In this document: positions 1 to 13,233 of the stretch, one piece after another
How positions within the stretch are numbered: the stretch's first letter is position 1
Layout of the letters: each line of letters begins with the position of its first letter
Assembly (NCBI GenBank): GCA_946699065.1
Contig: CAMPDV010000262.1
Coordinates: 310,001-374,000, forward strand
DNA length: 64,000 nucleotides
Reading direction: 5' to 3'
From: Loxodes magnus
Taxonomy: Eukaryota; Ciliophora; Karyorelictea; Loxodida; Loxodidae
Translations under genes and position numbers: made by a program
Notes under the pieces: model-generated
Databases searched by the model: none
What the model was told of the DNA's origin: nothing
What the model saw: only the letters and a program-made list of their open reading frames with translations

Positions 1-469
1 TTATTCTTCATTTAATCTACTAAATTAAATAATAAACTAAAATTTAAAATTTTACAAAAATATATAATTACAAAATTTAACTTTAAACTTAAATAAAATT
101 TTAAATATAAAAATAGCAATAAAATAATGTAAATAAAAATAAATATTTAAGCCACATATTTAATTATTTTTAAAATAAGGTAAAATATTTAAAAATCTAA
201 AATTAAGCTTAATATTTTTTTAAGCAAGGATTTATCTATTATTAATGCAAATTAAGTAAAAATAAATAACAAGTTTGAAATAATTAAATGATATTGATAA
301 TATGATATATTTATGGATTTAAGTAATTTAAACAAAATATATTTCAAACTTAAAAGACAAAAAAATTATTATAATTTAATCTATTTTTCTTAATTTATCA
401 AACATATAAAAGAAAAAATTAGCTTGTAATATCTATATTATTTAATTATTATATATAATAAAATAGATA
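1..469. other. AT-rich stretch, no gene recognised
   Basis: The bases are almost all A and T. I see no conserved motif, RNA fold or repeat with a partner elsewhere in the window. Confidence 0.5.
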
Positions 470-880
470 TCGGCTGCAGTCAGGAGAACTACTAGGTTGT
501 CTGGTGCAGTTTATATTGTATTGCGAGTAACCTAACACTAGTTATCACTATGGGGAAGAGTGGACAAGCTCTGAAAAGACAAGTCTAACTTACCCACAGG
601 TTTTTGACAGCAGTATAAACATTTGACTAAGGGCCTTCTAATAACTTAATTACTAATAATTATTTGGATTTTATTCAAGAAGACCGGAGCATTTGATTCA
701 AGATTGGAGAATAATTTTTAATAAGTAGATTTCCCATTTGGAGAAGCTAACATGGCTTATCGGACTACTAGAATTTTAACAAGATTTATGAGAACATTTT
801 TTCTTAATATTAAATATTTATACTGAAAGAGCTGCGCACCAACAAAGTGATAAGCGCTCTATAATCATCTTTATTTGTTT
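470..880 (+). repeat. A-element copy 1: SINE-like dispersed repeat
   Basis: This GC-richer block of about 400 bp stands out from its AT-rich flanks. It is clearly homologous to 43165-43600 (plus) and 20008-20306 (minus). Shared landmarks in order are a tggtgcagt box, a gggaagagtgga box, a block around gggccttct, a block around catttggagaagct and a box around gcgctctataatca. It ends in a T-rich tail resembling (TTTA)n. The tggtgcagtg form in the third copy fits a pol III A-box (TRGYNNANNG). A weak B-box-like ggttct follows in that copy. I see no long conserved reading frame. Size, simple-repeat tail and A-box suggest a SINE; it could also be the end of a larger element. Confidence 0.65.
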
Positions 881-894
881 TTTTATAATAGCTT

Positions 895-1975
895 TGAAAT
901 TTAAAACAACATTGATCTTGAGTTAAGAACTAAAAATTTCTCAGAATTTAAAAGTGACTAATATATTTTAAATTTATATAAAAAAATTTAAATCAAAGTA
1001 AAATAGCTTAAAGACTATCTTAAAGCTTAAGCTTAGTAAATATTAAAAATCTTAAATAGCTTTATTTTTTTTTTATTTATCTTTTTAAATTTATCATCAA
1101 AAAAATGTATGTTCTTTCTTTCATTTCTTATTGTCTTTGCTTCAAAATTTAAATTTAACTTTATGAAATTTTTATTAATTTTTGTTTGCTTGAATAACCA
1201 TATAAAAAATCTAAAATTTTGCTATTAAAATATCAAATATGCTTAGAAGTTAAAATTAATGCATATTTCATAAGTATTTGATAGTTTAAAAATTGTTTCC
1301 TGAGAGTAAAAATAGAGTAATTAATCTAAAATTAAATTAAGATCAACTTACTATGTTTAAGTACATATAATAAATTCCTAAGCACATTTTAATTTGAATG
1401 CTTATAATTTTATCTTTCCATTAAATTTTAAAATTGACACATTTCTTAGATTTAAGTTAAATATCATAATTCTCAACTATCTGAAATTTCGCAAATTTAT
1501 TAATTATGATTCACTATTTTCACATTATTCTTTGAGAACACGATAAATTTTTCTTTTTATTCAATTTTCCAACTTAAAATTAGAATCTAAAATTACAATA
1601 TCTAAAATTATAAATACAAAATTGCAGAATTAGATTTCTCTTATAATTTTAAAATTTTGGATAAATAATTTTTACACTATTTTAATAAACTTCTTTTCAT
1701 TCAATTTCTTATCTATTTAAGTAAGATAAAAATAGAATTTAATTCTTAAATATTTTAAATTTAAATTCTATCTTTTAAAACAGTGTAACTTAAACTTCTT
1801 ATTAATTTAATCTTAATTTAAATAAATAAAATCTAATTATTATATTTATTAGCTTTTCATTATCAAATAAACAATAATTAGCTTTTACCATTTTTAAAGC
1901 CTAATTAATAAGCTATTTTACAAAAAATATAAAGCTAAATAATAGATATTACTCTAATATGATATTGTAATTAGG
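895..1975. repeat. Segmental duplicate, partner at 30880-31925
   Basis: The order of recognisable words matches 30880-31925 over about 1 kb with many substitutions and small indels. Examples are tatgttctttctt, cttagaagttaaa, taatctaaaattaaa, and the runs around caactatctgaaatttc and aattagctttt. No protein motif was recognised in either copy, so this is an old duplicated non-coding or unrecognised segment. It directly follows an A-element here; the partner copy does not. Confidence 0.6.
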
Positions 1976-2639
1976 TATTTAGAAGAAAAATAACATAAAT
2001 ATAAGCTTTCCTATAGCAAATCCGTATTGTCTTTTATTCCATTTTCTTGCTTCCATTATTATTCGAGGTATTGCTTGAATGATTTATTGTTCTTTTCTTC
2101 TATATAATTTTGCTTATTTTGTGCATTATATTCTAAATATTTTATTTCTTGTCTTTCGTTCTTCTGTTTTTCTTTTTCCTAAAAATTCCAACAGTTTCTT
2201 AGATTAATAAAGAATAAAGGCAGCAGAGATAGATTGCTAAGTTATAGAAAATGTTTACTTTAAATAAATAGTTGTAACTTTAAAATAAATAATTAACTAA
2301 TTAATAATAAATACTATAAAGTTTATTTTCATATATCATTACAGAAAGTCAGAACAAATATAAAAAAATCTAATCAATACAATCAATTAAAAGTGCAAAT
2401 GTAATAAAAAGATTTAGATTATCAATATATATTAACTTAGTAATAAAGTGAAACCACAAAAATAAAAAATTTTATGATTGACAGTTTTAAAAGTAATAAA
2501 AATTCTTTAAGAATATCCACTTAAAACTTCAAGAATTTGTCAAAATAATAAGTTTATTTAAACATTCCTACTATATTAATGACAGAAAATTTAAACTAAA
2601 TTATAATGAATAGAAGCTTCATTTAGCAAAATGAAATGA
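1976..2639. other. AT-rich stretch, no gene recognised
   Basis: Nothing conserved was found. A slightly less AT-rich patch at about 2020-2180 has no recognisable motif. Confidence 0.4.
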
Positions 2640-5600
2640 AATTTAATGATGTGAGTAGTTTTGTTAAGCAGACTTGGCTGATAGAAATTACTTATAACTT
2701 TAACAATCATATCATCAATTAAATTAAATTTTATTCAAAGTAAAATTAATAGGAGAAAGTCTAAAAATGATAGTTAGTTAATCAAAAATTAAATAGAAAT
2801 TTATTTAAATAAACAACTAAATTGTGGTTTATAGATAAACAAAGCTAGATAGACTTTTGTGAAAATGAAAAAAATATTGTTCTGAAAATTTTAATTAGTT
2901 CAAAAGAAAAAATGAAGAAGATAATAATTAATTCTCCAGTTAAACGATCAATTTAGAACCATTAAAACCTATAGGAATGTAATATTTTAACAATCGATTT
3001 CAATTTAAAAGTTCCTCAGCTTTAAAATTTTATCAGACAAGGTTCTTGAAGAATTAAATAATATGAAAGGAGTAATATCTTAGAGAGATATATTACTATT
3101 TACTTAGAATTAACTCATGGTACTGTAGATAGTACCTAAAACACAATAAAGATAGATAAAATATTGCTAGAATCTTACAATATCTAAGTAATTTATATCT
3201 TAATTTAATTTTTCCACTAGCATCTTGAACAAAAAAAACAACTAATAAACATTTAAAGCAATAATTAAAGAAATTGATATATTCGCATTTATTATGAAGG
3301 GCTTTCTTGTGGGGTGTAAACATCTAAATTAACTCAAACAAGACAAATTAACATAAATTCAAGTATATATGAAAAAGGACTATTTGATGAGTCGTAAAAA
3401 TTTCCATAAAGAACTAGTGTGAATCAGAATAAGTTTGAATATGTCAATATGAAAGAAATGGCAAGAAAATTTTATGCAGTTGAAGAATTTATAAGAAAAT
3501 CAGTATTGGCATTTTTTAATTAACGAAACTTGATTAAAAAAATTTTCCCTTTAATCTTAATATAGAATTATAGAATTTATTAAAAAATTCAGTGGAGAAA
3601 GTTTATGTCTGATCATAAAAGAAGAATTAAATATTACTGAAGAAACTAATATAATTGATGTATCCTAGAATCGATTTATTACAGCCGAACTGGATAATAT
3701 ATTTATTATGTTCTGATATATTGAAAGATCAAGCATATTACTTTAATAATAATAAATAAAAAAATTGGTTTGGTTCACCATTATTTGGTTTATCACGAAA
3801 ATATTAATTTTCTACTTAATCAATTCCGAAACAACTTAAATATTCTAATGGGAGATTTCAATACATTCTTATAAAATGATGGAGATAAATTCAGTAAAGG
3901 CTATGATATTAGGAATATATTCTAGTAATTTCTTATTCAGAATGATCTTGAAATAGTTATTAATATGAACAACAACACTTGCATACATAAAGGAACATAA
4001 TTTATGTATTGCAATGACTGTATTGTAATAAATAATCACCTGAATATTAATCACTATGCATCTTTCTAACCCACTATAACTAATTATTAGTGATCATATA
4101 CTAATTATCGCTAAATTTCTCTTAAACAAAATCCTTTATTAAGACAAAATTACTAAAGCAAAAAATAATTAAAAAGATGCAAGATTCAATTGAAGACAGA
4201 TTCATTAACTCTTTTTTGAAATTTATAAATAAATTTTTCTAATTGATAGAGATAATTTAAGAAAAATAAACCAAAGAAAAATTTCTCCTTCTCAATGAAA
4301 ATAATAAAGAAAATTTTTCACAAGCCAAAAGAATTTTTAATCTTAAAAAAGGAAATAAAACTAATTTAAATCAAGAAAGTTATTAAAATTTTTTTGCATC
4401 AGGAAAAAATTTTAGATTCAATGCAAATTTAAACTTGATATAGCAAAAGATTTATTTTAGCAACCCAAGAATAAATCAGATATATAAAAATAATTAAGAA
4501 ACTATAAGCTAACCATTATCATGCTTATAAGCTTTTGAATTTTTCACTTTAAAAGAAATTTAAGAAATCCTAAAAGAAATTCCAAATGATAAAGCAGGAG
4601 GCCAAAATAAAATCAAAGGAGAGTAGCTGAATTATACTGAAAATTATCTAACAATGATATTTCACTCTTTTCTAAAATAGTATATTTAAAGATCTATTTC
4701 GAAAATAAACCAAAGGAAAACTAAACTAATAGCAACTTTGATTGATGTGGAGAAAATTTTTGAATAAATATAAAGATGGTTCCTTTTTGATCAATTGAGA
4801 TGAGTTAAATTACCTTTAGCATTGAAATTAGCATTTGAATCTTTTTATTAAAATCTAAATTATTAATTTCTAATAGATGGAAGCCATTATAAAATTCTTA
4901 AATACAACAATGAAGTATGTGTAAGTAAGTTCACATGAAACAGTGCTTTCGTTGTTGTTTTATGATATTATTATTAGATATAAAGAAAAAAAAATTTGAT
5001 TAAATATGATAACTTCAATAATAGTTTAGATTTCAGAGAATGGGCAGATAATTTATCTCTTTTCTAAATCTAAAAAGAACATGTAAACATTAATAGATGA
5101 AACAAACAAATTTTTTAATTGAACTTACCTTAAAATAAATGACGTTAAATGTGAAGCAATTCAGTTTCTAAAAAGGAATAAAAGAAAAGAGGAAAGCTTA
5201 AACAATAAGATTGGAAATCATAAAATTGCATAAAATGACAAATTTTATATTTAGGGAGAATTCTTCATTAAAAAAATATTTAATAAACCATTGAAAGTAG
5301 GGTTCAACTAATTATCTGTCTGCTTTGAAGAAGGCGGTATTTATATATCAAGGTATAAAAAATTTGGTAGCTTGACAATTTAAGACTTGTGTAGTACCAT
5401 GATCTATCTAAAATGGATTTACTGCAATTACAAATAAAATTGATAAAAGCATGAGGTTGGCAAAGAAAGCCTTTAAAGCACCTGAAATACTTTGATGAAT
5501 CTTGTTATATAGATCTTAATTGAATGCCTTTTTTCTTTGAGGTTTTTTAAAAGAAATGATAAGATAGTACAAATATCTCCTAATCAGAAATAGGATCCCT

Positions 5601-6560
5601 CTTTAAGAATAAATGATAAGAAGGATATGAATATAGATATATATTAGCAAGATTATCTGAATATATTGAAATAGATATGATTAGGAAAATAAAAGTATCT
5701 TAAATATTTTTGCAAATATGCTAAAAGGAAGATTGAAAATAAATTTTATAAAGTAGCTACTTAAAGATTAAGAAGGAAGCCCATTCCAAAATGATATATA
5801 AAATGATTATATCAATAATAATAATTCCCAAAATAACATATCCAAAATTAAATAAATAATATAGAAGAGAAATAATTAGTATAACAAACTCAGAACCTAA
5901 TACTACAAATTTCGCAAAAGCCTTTGAGATTGACATTATTTAATTGAGAATTACATTGTGTCTGTGAAAAAATTGATTAATTTGAATATAATTAGGGTTA
6001 TAATTGCCATATAAATAGGCGAGAATGGATATTAGAAAAATTAGATAATGAAACATTAGAAATTAATAATGTATGACCAAAACTATATAAATTAATTTCA
6101 AATAAATAGAATATATTGATCTACAAAAAATTATTTTCATAGGATGTTACTTAAAAGGAGATTAGAAATTTCAAATTAGAAAAAGATAAATGATAAAAAA
6201 GTTCTAAGACTGGGTGAAAAGAGAAAGAAGAGCAAAAGGATTAAAAGGAAAAAATGAAGTAATCAACTGATGACAAAGATAATATAGCTGAAGAAGAGGT
6301 TGAAGATAAAATTAAGAAAAGTTAAAAACTTTTAAATAAATTATAACATCTTTAAATAAAGGAAGTAATTCCAATATCGAGAGAAAGAAAAATGTCCTTT
6401 TAATAAAAATTAAATTAAGAATTAATTAATAATAAGCAGGTTATTCCCATTTCCCTCAATATAGCAAACAAGATTGTGAATTATTTGAATAAATTAAAAA
6501 AATATCAATAGTTAATCGTAAAACTAAGAAAAATTTTTAAATATTGCTGTTTTATTGAAA
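2640..6560 (+). mobile_element. Decayed LINE (non-LTR retrotransposon) with endonuclease and reverse transcriptase
   Basis: Read with TAA/TAG as Gln and TGA as Trp, the plus strand encodes parts of a LINE ORF2. The apurinic-type endonuclease shows LMGDFNTF (about 3845-3868) and the terminal SDH (4089-4097). The reverse transcriptase shows DKAGGQNKIKG (about 4590-4620), motif A as LIDVEKIFEQIQRW (4738-4779) and a motif C variant EWADNL (5038-5055) in place of the usual FADD. A CxCE pair near 5950 may be the C-terminal finger. GDFN, SDH and motif A lie in three different frames, so at least two frameshifts have accumulated. With the altered motif C this makes the copy inactive. The ends and any ORF1 upstream of 3300 were not resolved. 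Confidence 0.75.
6190..6510 (+). CDS. Lys/Glu-rich open stretch at the LINE 3' end
   Basis: A hydrophilic, charged reading frame runs through this part, with pieces such as EKEEQKDQKEKMKQS, AEEEVEDKIKKSQK and SFQQKLNQELINNKQV. It lies just downstream of the LINE finger region and could be the C-terminal tail of ORF2 or an unrelated host exon. Low-complexity Lys/Glu frames arise easily in AT-rich DNA without stop codons, so confidence is low. Confidence 0.3.
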
Positions 6561-6839
6561 TTATGCTTGTTATAAAATAATTTGGTTAAAAAAATTGAGA
6601 AATCGATAAAAGCCATTTCCAGCATAAATTTATAACTGATATTTTTTGATTAATAAAAGATATAAATAAAAAATTTTGCTGAAATAATTAATTTATAATT
6701 TTATGCTAAATTAAAGTATTTAGTTTTCATTTGTCATATTTATCACAAAAATCTCTTTCTTTGATTTATGCATACATTGTCTAATTTTATGATTTTTACC
6801 TCTTCTAAAAAATATTTTATTTAAATATTGATAATAAAC

Positions 6840-9800
6840 TGCGTTAAAGTTTTTTTCCTTCATATCAAATACCTTCATAAATATCTCCATTTATAGATTA
6901 ATATTTTCCTTATCCATGTTTTTTGTCTTAAGACCAATTACCTTCATAAATATCTCCATTTATATAAAACTTAGTTCCTTTTCCTTATCTTTTTCCTTCA
7001 TATCAATTACCTTCATAAATATCTCCATTCTTTGATTCATACTTTCCTAAATCATGCTTTTTGTCTTAAAACCAATCACCTTCATAAATATCTCCATTTA
7101 TAGAAAGTTCTTTTCCTTTTCCTTATCTTTTATCTTTATATCACTATCCTGAATAACTATCTCCATTTTTAAATAAATATTTTCCTATTCCATGTTTTTT
7201 GTCTTAAAACCAATCACCTTCATAAATATCTCCATTTATATAAAACTTAATTCCTTTTCCTTATCTTTTTCCTTCATATCAATTACCTTAATAAATATCT
7301 CCATTTATAGATTAATATTTTCCTTATCCATGTTTTTTGTCTTAAAACCAATCACCTTCATAAATATCTCCATTTATATAAAACTTAATTCCTTTTCCTT
7401 ATCTTTTTCCTTCATATCAATTACCTTAATAAATATCTCCATTTATAGATTAATATTTTCCTTATCCATGTTTTTTGTCTTAAGACCAATCACCTTCATA
7501 AATATCTCTATTTATATAAAATTCTTTTCCTTTTCCTTATCTTTTTCCTTCATATCAATTACCTTAATAAAATTCACCATTTTTAAATAAATATTTTCCT
7601 TATCCATGTTTTTTGTCTTAAAATAAATCCCCTTCATAAATGTCTCCTGTTATTATATACTCAATAGCTTTTTATATATTATTTTCTTTTTCAAATATTA
7701 CTATTATCCCGTTTTCAGTTAAATTTATTAAAATACCGCTCATAAAGTTGCAGTTTTAGTTTTCTTGTTCATTTTAATTAATTGCCATTTATTGTAATGA
7801 GAAATTTAAATTTTTTGCTTATATCCTTTTGTATATTTTATTTAATGCTAAATAATTTTTCTATGTTGAAAAATTTTGATTCATTTATTATTTTCAAAAG
7901 TATATCTAATAAAAGTATAATTTTTAAATTTTTAAATTTGCTTTCTTTTAAAAGTTTTACTTTTAATTTTAATAAAAATCTATTTCTTCTTTTTATTTTT
8001 TAAACTTTATATTTTATTATTAAATTGCATCGCATTTTTTTAATAATTTTTTGAAAATTTCTATAATTTTTATCATTAAATTTTTGTTTAAGTTTCTGTT
8101 TTTTATTTTTATTTGGTTAACTTGTTTTTAAATATAAAATTATCATAAATTAATTGTTATATTTTCTTCTTCAACTAGATTAAGAGTTTTCTTAATAGAT
8201 AAAAACATATTTAAAATTAGGTCGTATTAAAAATTTTTTCTATAATTTTGTTAACTTCATTAACTTAAATTAGACTCTTCAATTACTTATTTTTCAAATT
8301 TCATATATTGAAAAGATCATTTTACAAACTTTTAATCTCATTTTCTTAAATTTTAAATTTCATCCTAATTATTTAATATTTTTTAATTTAAAATTTTATT
8401 CAAAGAGTATATTGCTTTAATTAATTTTTAATATTTCAAATCTATTAAAATCCCTTTTCCATGTTTTTTGCCATTGATAAAGAATCCTTAATAAAATGTT
8501 TATTCTTACTAATTAAATATTTTTCCAAAACCATTTGGCTTTTATTTCAAATTTATTTCTCCTTCATAAGTTTCTTAATCATTTATCTTTATTAAAAAAA
8601 GTTGGCTACTTTCTATATAAATTTTAATTTTCATTATTTAAGTAAATCTTTCTATAAATTTAATAATCAATGCATCATTTATTGATAGTTGAGGAAATTA
8701 TATGTTTCTGCTTAAAAATTAGATATCTAATTTATAATTTTGATTTAATATTTATTAGGAGTATATTATTTTATCAAATTCATAACAAACTCTTTCTATA
8801 GTTCTGTTTTCTAAGTTTATTAGAAGTCCATTTCCATTTTTTAATCCATTTTTAAATTCTCCTTCATAATATATTTCTTTTTGTAAAAGTCTTCCTATAC
8901 CTTCTGGAAATAATTATTAATTAACTTATCCAATATAAATTTTTTATTAAAAAGCAACTTAGGTAGAAATAAAATATCTAGTATATTGTTATGTACACAA
9001 CTTTTGCTATTATAAATAAATCAAATAAAAGTATCAAGAATAATTAGATTCTATATTACCTAGTTTAAGATAAGGAATTTCCTCTATTTTAAACAAAATT
9101 TTAAAAACTTTTGAAAAACCGTGAGTTAATTATATTGTTGATGTAAACTTATATGATTATAAATTGGTATTCTGTGATTCTTTTAATTCAGATGTTTAGG
9201 TTACTTAATTTTTATCAATGGAATAAAATTTATCAGTAACTAATTAAAAACCAATAGTTTCTTATTTAGATTGTGAAGATCTAGTTATTGATGAAATTCA
9301 ATTTTCAACGTTTTATATACCAAGATTTTATATTTTTGGGTTTTAACATAAATTGTACTAGTTTATATTATATTTTTGATAATCAATGATTCCATTCCTA
9401 CAAATTTGCTATAATTAGGTAAAATTACATCTATTTTCTTCATCTCATTAAAGCATTAGAAATAGAAGTCATTATAAGCATTCTCTGTTTTAATTGGGAT
9501 AGTATTTATCTATTAACTATCCTATCAAATTACATAATTATTAATTATCCATTTTTATTTCATTCAATTTAAGATGACTTTAGTTTTTAAGAGTAACAAC
9601 TTCAAGTAAAGTAATTCCTAATGAAAATACATCTGACTTATATAGATTTCTGTCTTTATGAAATATTTATGGAGATTAATAACCTTTAGTAAAGATAGTA
9701 GAATTATAATTTTAAATTGTAATTTAAGGATCTGAATAATCAAAGTCTCCTATTTTTAAATTTCCTTGCTTATCTACAAAAATGTTTTCAGGTTTTATAT

Positions 9801-12800
9801 CTTAATGAGAAATTTCTAAATGTTAAAGGAAAGCAAACGCATCAATAAGAAATGCAGTCGTTTTTTAAATTCAATCAAACTCAAAATTTATTCCGTTTCT
9901 ATCATTGATGAGTTGATATAAAGATCCTTATTCGCAATATTACATCTCTATCCAATATTAATTTTTTTAAGAAACATCATAATTATAAACTTGAACACAA
10001 TATTATTTATATGTCTCATTAGAATTTCATAACTTTTTTATAATTTATTCAATTTTCTGATGATTCTTAGCTGATTTTATAAATTTTATAACCCTTATTT
10101 CCTTTTATCAATTTAATACTTTTAAAATAACTACTTTGTCTATTTCATATACTTTTTCTACTAATGTATAGCCTGGGAATTTATGCTAAAATGTTCATAA
10201 TTTATCTTATTTATTATAAAGATTAAAATAAATTTCTATTATATGATCTGAAGAGAACTAAGAAATATTATATTCATATTATCGAAACTATATAATAATT
10301 TACTTTCAATTATAATTATTTTTCTTTAAAATATCAAATAGAATTTTAGGGTCATTTTAACCAAAAAAATAAGGAGAAATAACGTTTTAATTTTACCAAT
10401 CTAAAGAAATTCAATAAGAAATTTTCTGATTTTCAATAAAAAATAGATGTCTTATGTCTTTATAAGTATCAGTTAATTTTTGCTATACAGCAGAGTAAAA
10501 TTCTTCCATTTTATTACTTTTTAATAGTTTTATGTACTTTTAGTTTTGATCTTTTATTTTTTAGAAGAAATTTATAACGCTAATAACTTATGGAAATTCT
10601 TCAATTTCTTAATAGGAAATTAAATAAACTAGATGAATTAAATCGAATTTATTAAGATTGTTTATAAATTCTTATTTCTAATTTTCCTCTTCAAAATAAT
10701 CTCTACAGAGTTTTAAAATTTCTTTATTCTACTTTTTTCTAAAATTATATCAATTATTTTAATAATCAACTTTTTAAAAAATCAAAATATTAGAATTTTT
10801 CTAAAGCTAAAATAAGTGTGCAATTGTAAAATACATTATAAAATTTTCCTTATTTTTTTCCTCGTATAAGTTAACTTCTAATGAATCTAATTTAGATAAT
10901 TACTCAATTCTTTTTCTTTTAGTAATTTAATTAACAAATTAATACATTTCATCTATCTCTTATATCTGGTTCTTATCATAATTTTAGAAATGTATTTTAA
11001 AATTTTTAGTAATTTTTTAGTATAAAATTAAATATTCTTAAGCAAATCTAAATTTTAACTTTTATTAGCTATTTTCAATTTATATTTCCTCTATTTTTTC
11101 TTATATTTTTCTATAAATTTCTTCAAAATAATTATTTTTTCTATCATTTTATCAATTAATAAGACTTATTTAATTTAATTATTCTATATCTTATTTTATT
11201 TAATCTATTATCATTTAATTTTGCTTAAATTCGTTATTTTGATGTAAGATTCAATCTTCTTATTTTTAATATTTTTTCATTTCTTTCATTTCAATATAAC
11301 TACATATTTTTTAACTTTATTTTAATAAAGTTTCATTTTTAATTTCCTGAAATAAATATTTTTTTCTTTCAATCAATTTTGTTTCTCAAAATTCTAAATA
11401 TTCAATTTAATTCGTTAAACTTCAAATGCGTATATTTTAATATTTTATTTACATTTCTTTAACACAAAAATTTAATTAACTATTATCATTTTTAGCTTCT
11501 ATTGTTTCTATATTTTTCATATTTAAATTATAATCTAATTCTTCTAAATTATTAATTAGAGTGAATCTTTAAGATTTTTTTGTCTCCTCTATATAAAATT
11601 AAGTCATATAAAATCCTCAAAATTACATACTATATTTTAGTTTTTTCTTCTCAAATACATAGAAATAGTTTAACATATCATCTCATTATCTTAATAATTA
11701 ATCATTCAAATATTAATTTAACTAATATTTTTTATAATCTACTATCATATCAATAATTCATTATTTATCTGAAACATATTTTTTATTAACTTTGGGAAAT
11801 AAATTTAGAATTTGCTCAAGACTTTGAGATAATGATTCTTGTAGAATAAATGCCTACAAACTTTAAAGGAGGGAGAAATCATTTTCTATAGATTAAATTA
11901 AATGCTAAGTTAATTACTAAGATTTCAAAATTATATCTAGTTTATTAGATAAAAGTCGAATATCAATTTTTTTATATTCTGTTTAATCTTAATTTTATCT
12001 TTATTCTATAAAAACCGTTATATTTTAAGTAATATTTTATTCTTGAAGTATTTGTTTATTATCACTTATGTTCTGTTCTATATCTTCTAATTCTTCGTAA
12101 AAATAATATTATCAGTCATAGAAGTTATATATTTTTTTTATAATTTCATAAGTTGAAAATTATCTTTCTACTCTATAAAATTTAGATTTTATTTATTCTT
12201 TATCTTATAAATAAAAACCATTTACTTTTCCATTTTATCCCAATAATTTTATCTGTATTATTACCAGATTTTCTTCCCAAACATTTATACTTTCTAGATT
12301 CAAAAGCCTAAATTTCTAATTTTTTATATCCTTTTTATTTCTTAACTTTAATAGTTTCTGCTTTTATTTATCAAAGTTTTAAAAATAAATATGATTTTAA
12401 GTGAGAGAAATTCAATAGAGAAGATGTTAATTTCCAATGAAGAAAATATTTTTTCTTTTTTCTTTTCTTTAGATTCATTTATTTATTTATTCTTTAATTC
12501 CTTTTAATTATTTAATTCTATCATTTTAAATTGATTAAACTATTTCATCTGATCTAATTGGATCGTCATATGAAAACGTTCATAATTTTAGAAATTTAGC
12601 CATTTTTATTTATAAAATATCTTTAAGTATAAAAGCATATAATACTTTTATGAATCCATATTTTAACTCCAAATATTTAAGTAATTTAAATTGTAAGTCT
12701 GTTTTTTAAATTTACTCTCACTTTTCTATTAGTTTTGATTCCTATAAAATCACAAAATTCATTTTATAATTAAGTAAACTATATTCTTTATCTTAGTAAA

Positions 12801-13233
12801 ATAAATAAAACTTTTCTTTCAAAATAATTGGCTAACTTTAATTAAAGCTTATTACTTAATTCTTTTACTTTATTTCTTTTATATTTTATACTTTTTAGTA
12901 AGAATCGTTTATCTAAACCTTTTTCTAAAAATGTTAATTCTCTTCTTCCTTCTGTTCTTTATTTTTAATATCTTAGTCATGTAAAGAATGATCTCTTTCC
13001 AAGTTTTAATTGCTTTCTTTTTCGTTTTACTTTCAATTTGTTTATAATTTATTTATAAGAATAGTTTCTTTAATAAAGTCTGGACACATGTATTAGTTAC
13101 GGACAAGAAAATTAAAAGTTGATAAGACTTTATATTGATAATGAGTGATGCTTTGATTCTCATAGGGTAATTCAGATGAAAGATTTTTTGGATTGGATAA
13201 AATAGTCATAATAAGATGATCTCCTTACGACAT
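6840..13233 (-). CDS. MORN-repeat protein kinase, gene 1 (about 2,130 aa)
   Basis: Large probable signalling kinase. The start is ATG at 13233 (protein MSQGDHLIMTILSNP...), conserved in gene 2. Sampled codons at 13233, 10134, 9807, 7491 and 6939 are all in one frame, so some 6.4 kb stays open without introns if TAA/TAG=Q and TGA=W. Order: N-terminal conserved head; a long charged, probably coiled-coil region (about residues 60-1000); the kinase domain (about 1020-1270) with the beta-3 lysine in VVILKVL (codon at 10122), hinge YWIEMQYCEQGSL, catalytic HQDIKPENI (9807), GDFDYSDP (9747) and GYQSPQIF; scattered MORN-like motifs; then about six 138-bp C-terminal MORN units. The catalytic Asp, Asn and Mg-binding Asp are kept. 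HRD is HQD and DFG is DFD, so activity is uncertain. MORN repeats usually bind membranes or scaffolds. The 3' end is approximate. Confidence 0.8.
6850..7665 (-). repeat. MORN repeat array of gene 1, six 138-bp units
   Basis: The catg landmark recurs at exactly 138 bp: 6915, 7053, 7191, 7329, 7467 and 7605. Each unit encodes 46 residues, that is two MORN motifs, for example NGDIYEGDWFQDKKHGQGKY followed by NGDIYEGNWYEGKRQGKG. The Trp after GD is TGG while the Trp after GN is TGA, within the same unit. Confidence 0.85.
9430..10180 (-). other. Protein kinase catalytic domain of gene 1
   Basis: The motifs follow the eukaryotic kinase order: VVILK, EIRVIKFIK (helix C region), YWIEMQYCEQGSLYQLI (hinge), HLEISHQDIKPENIFV, LKIGDFDYSDP, GYQSPQIF, LYKSDVFSLGITLLEV and LQWDEENR (subdomain XI arginine). 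The domain is non-RD (HQD), DFG is DFD, and the APE glutamate is Gln. Confidence 0.85.

Noticed and set aside
7192-7590. Plus-strand hydrophobic open frame over the gene 1 MORN array
   Set aside because: Antisense shadow of the MORN units of gene 1.
7782-8003. Plus-strand open frame of 73 codons
   Set aside because: Lies antisense within the kinase gene between the kinase domain and the MORN array and shows no family features.
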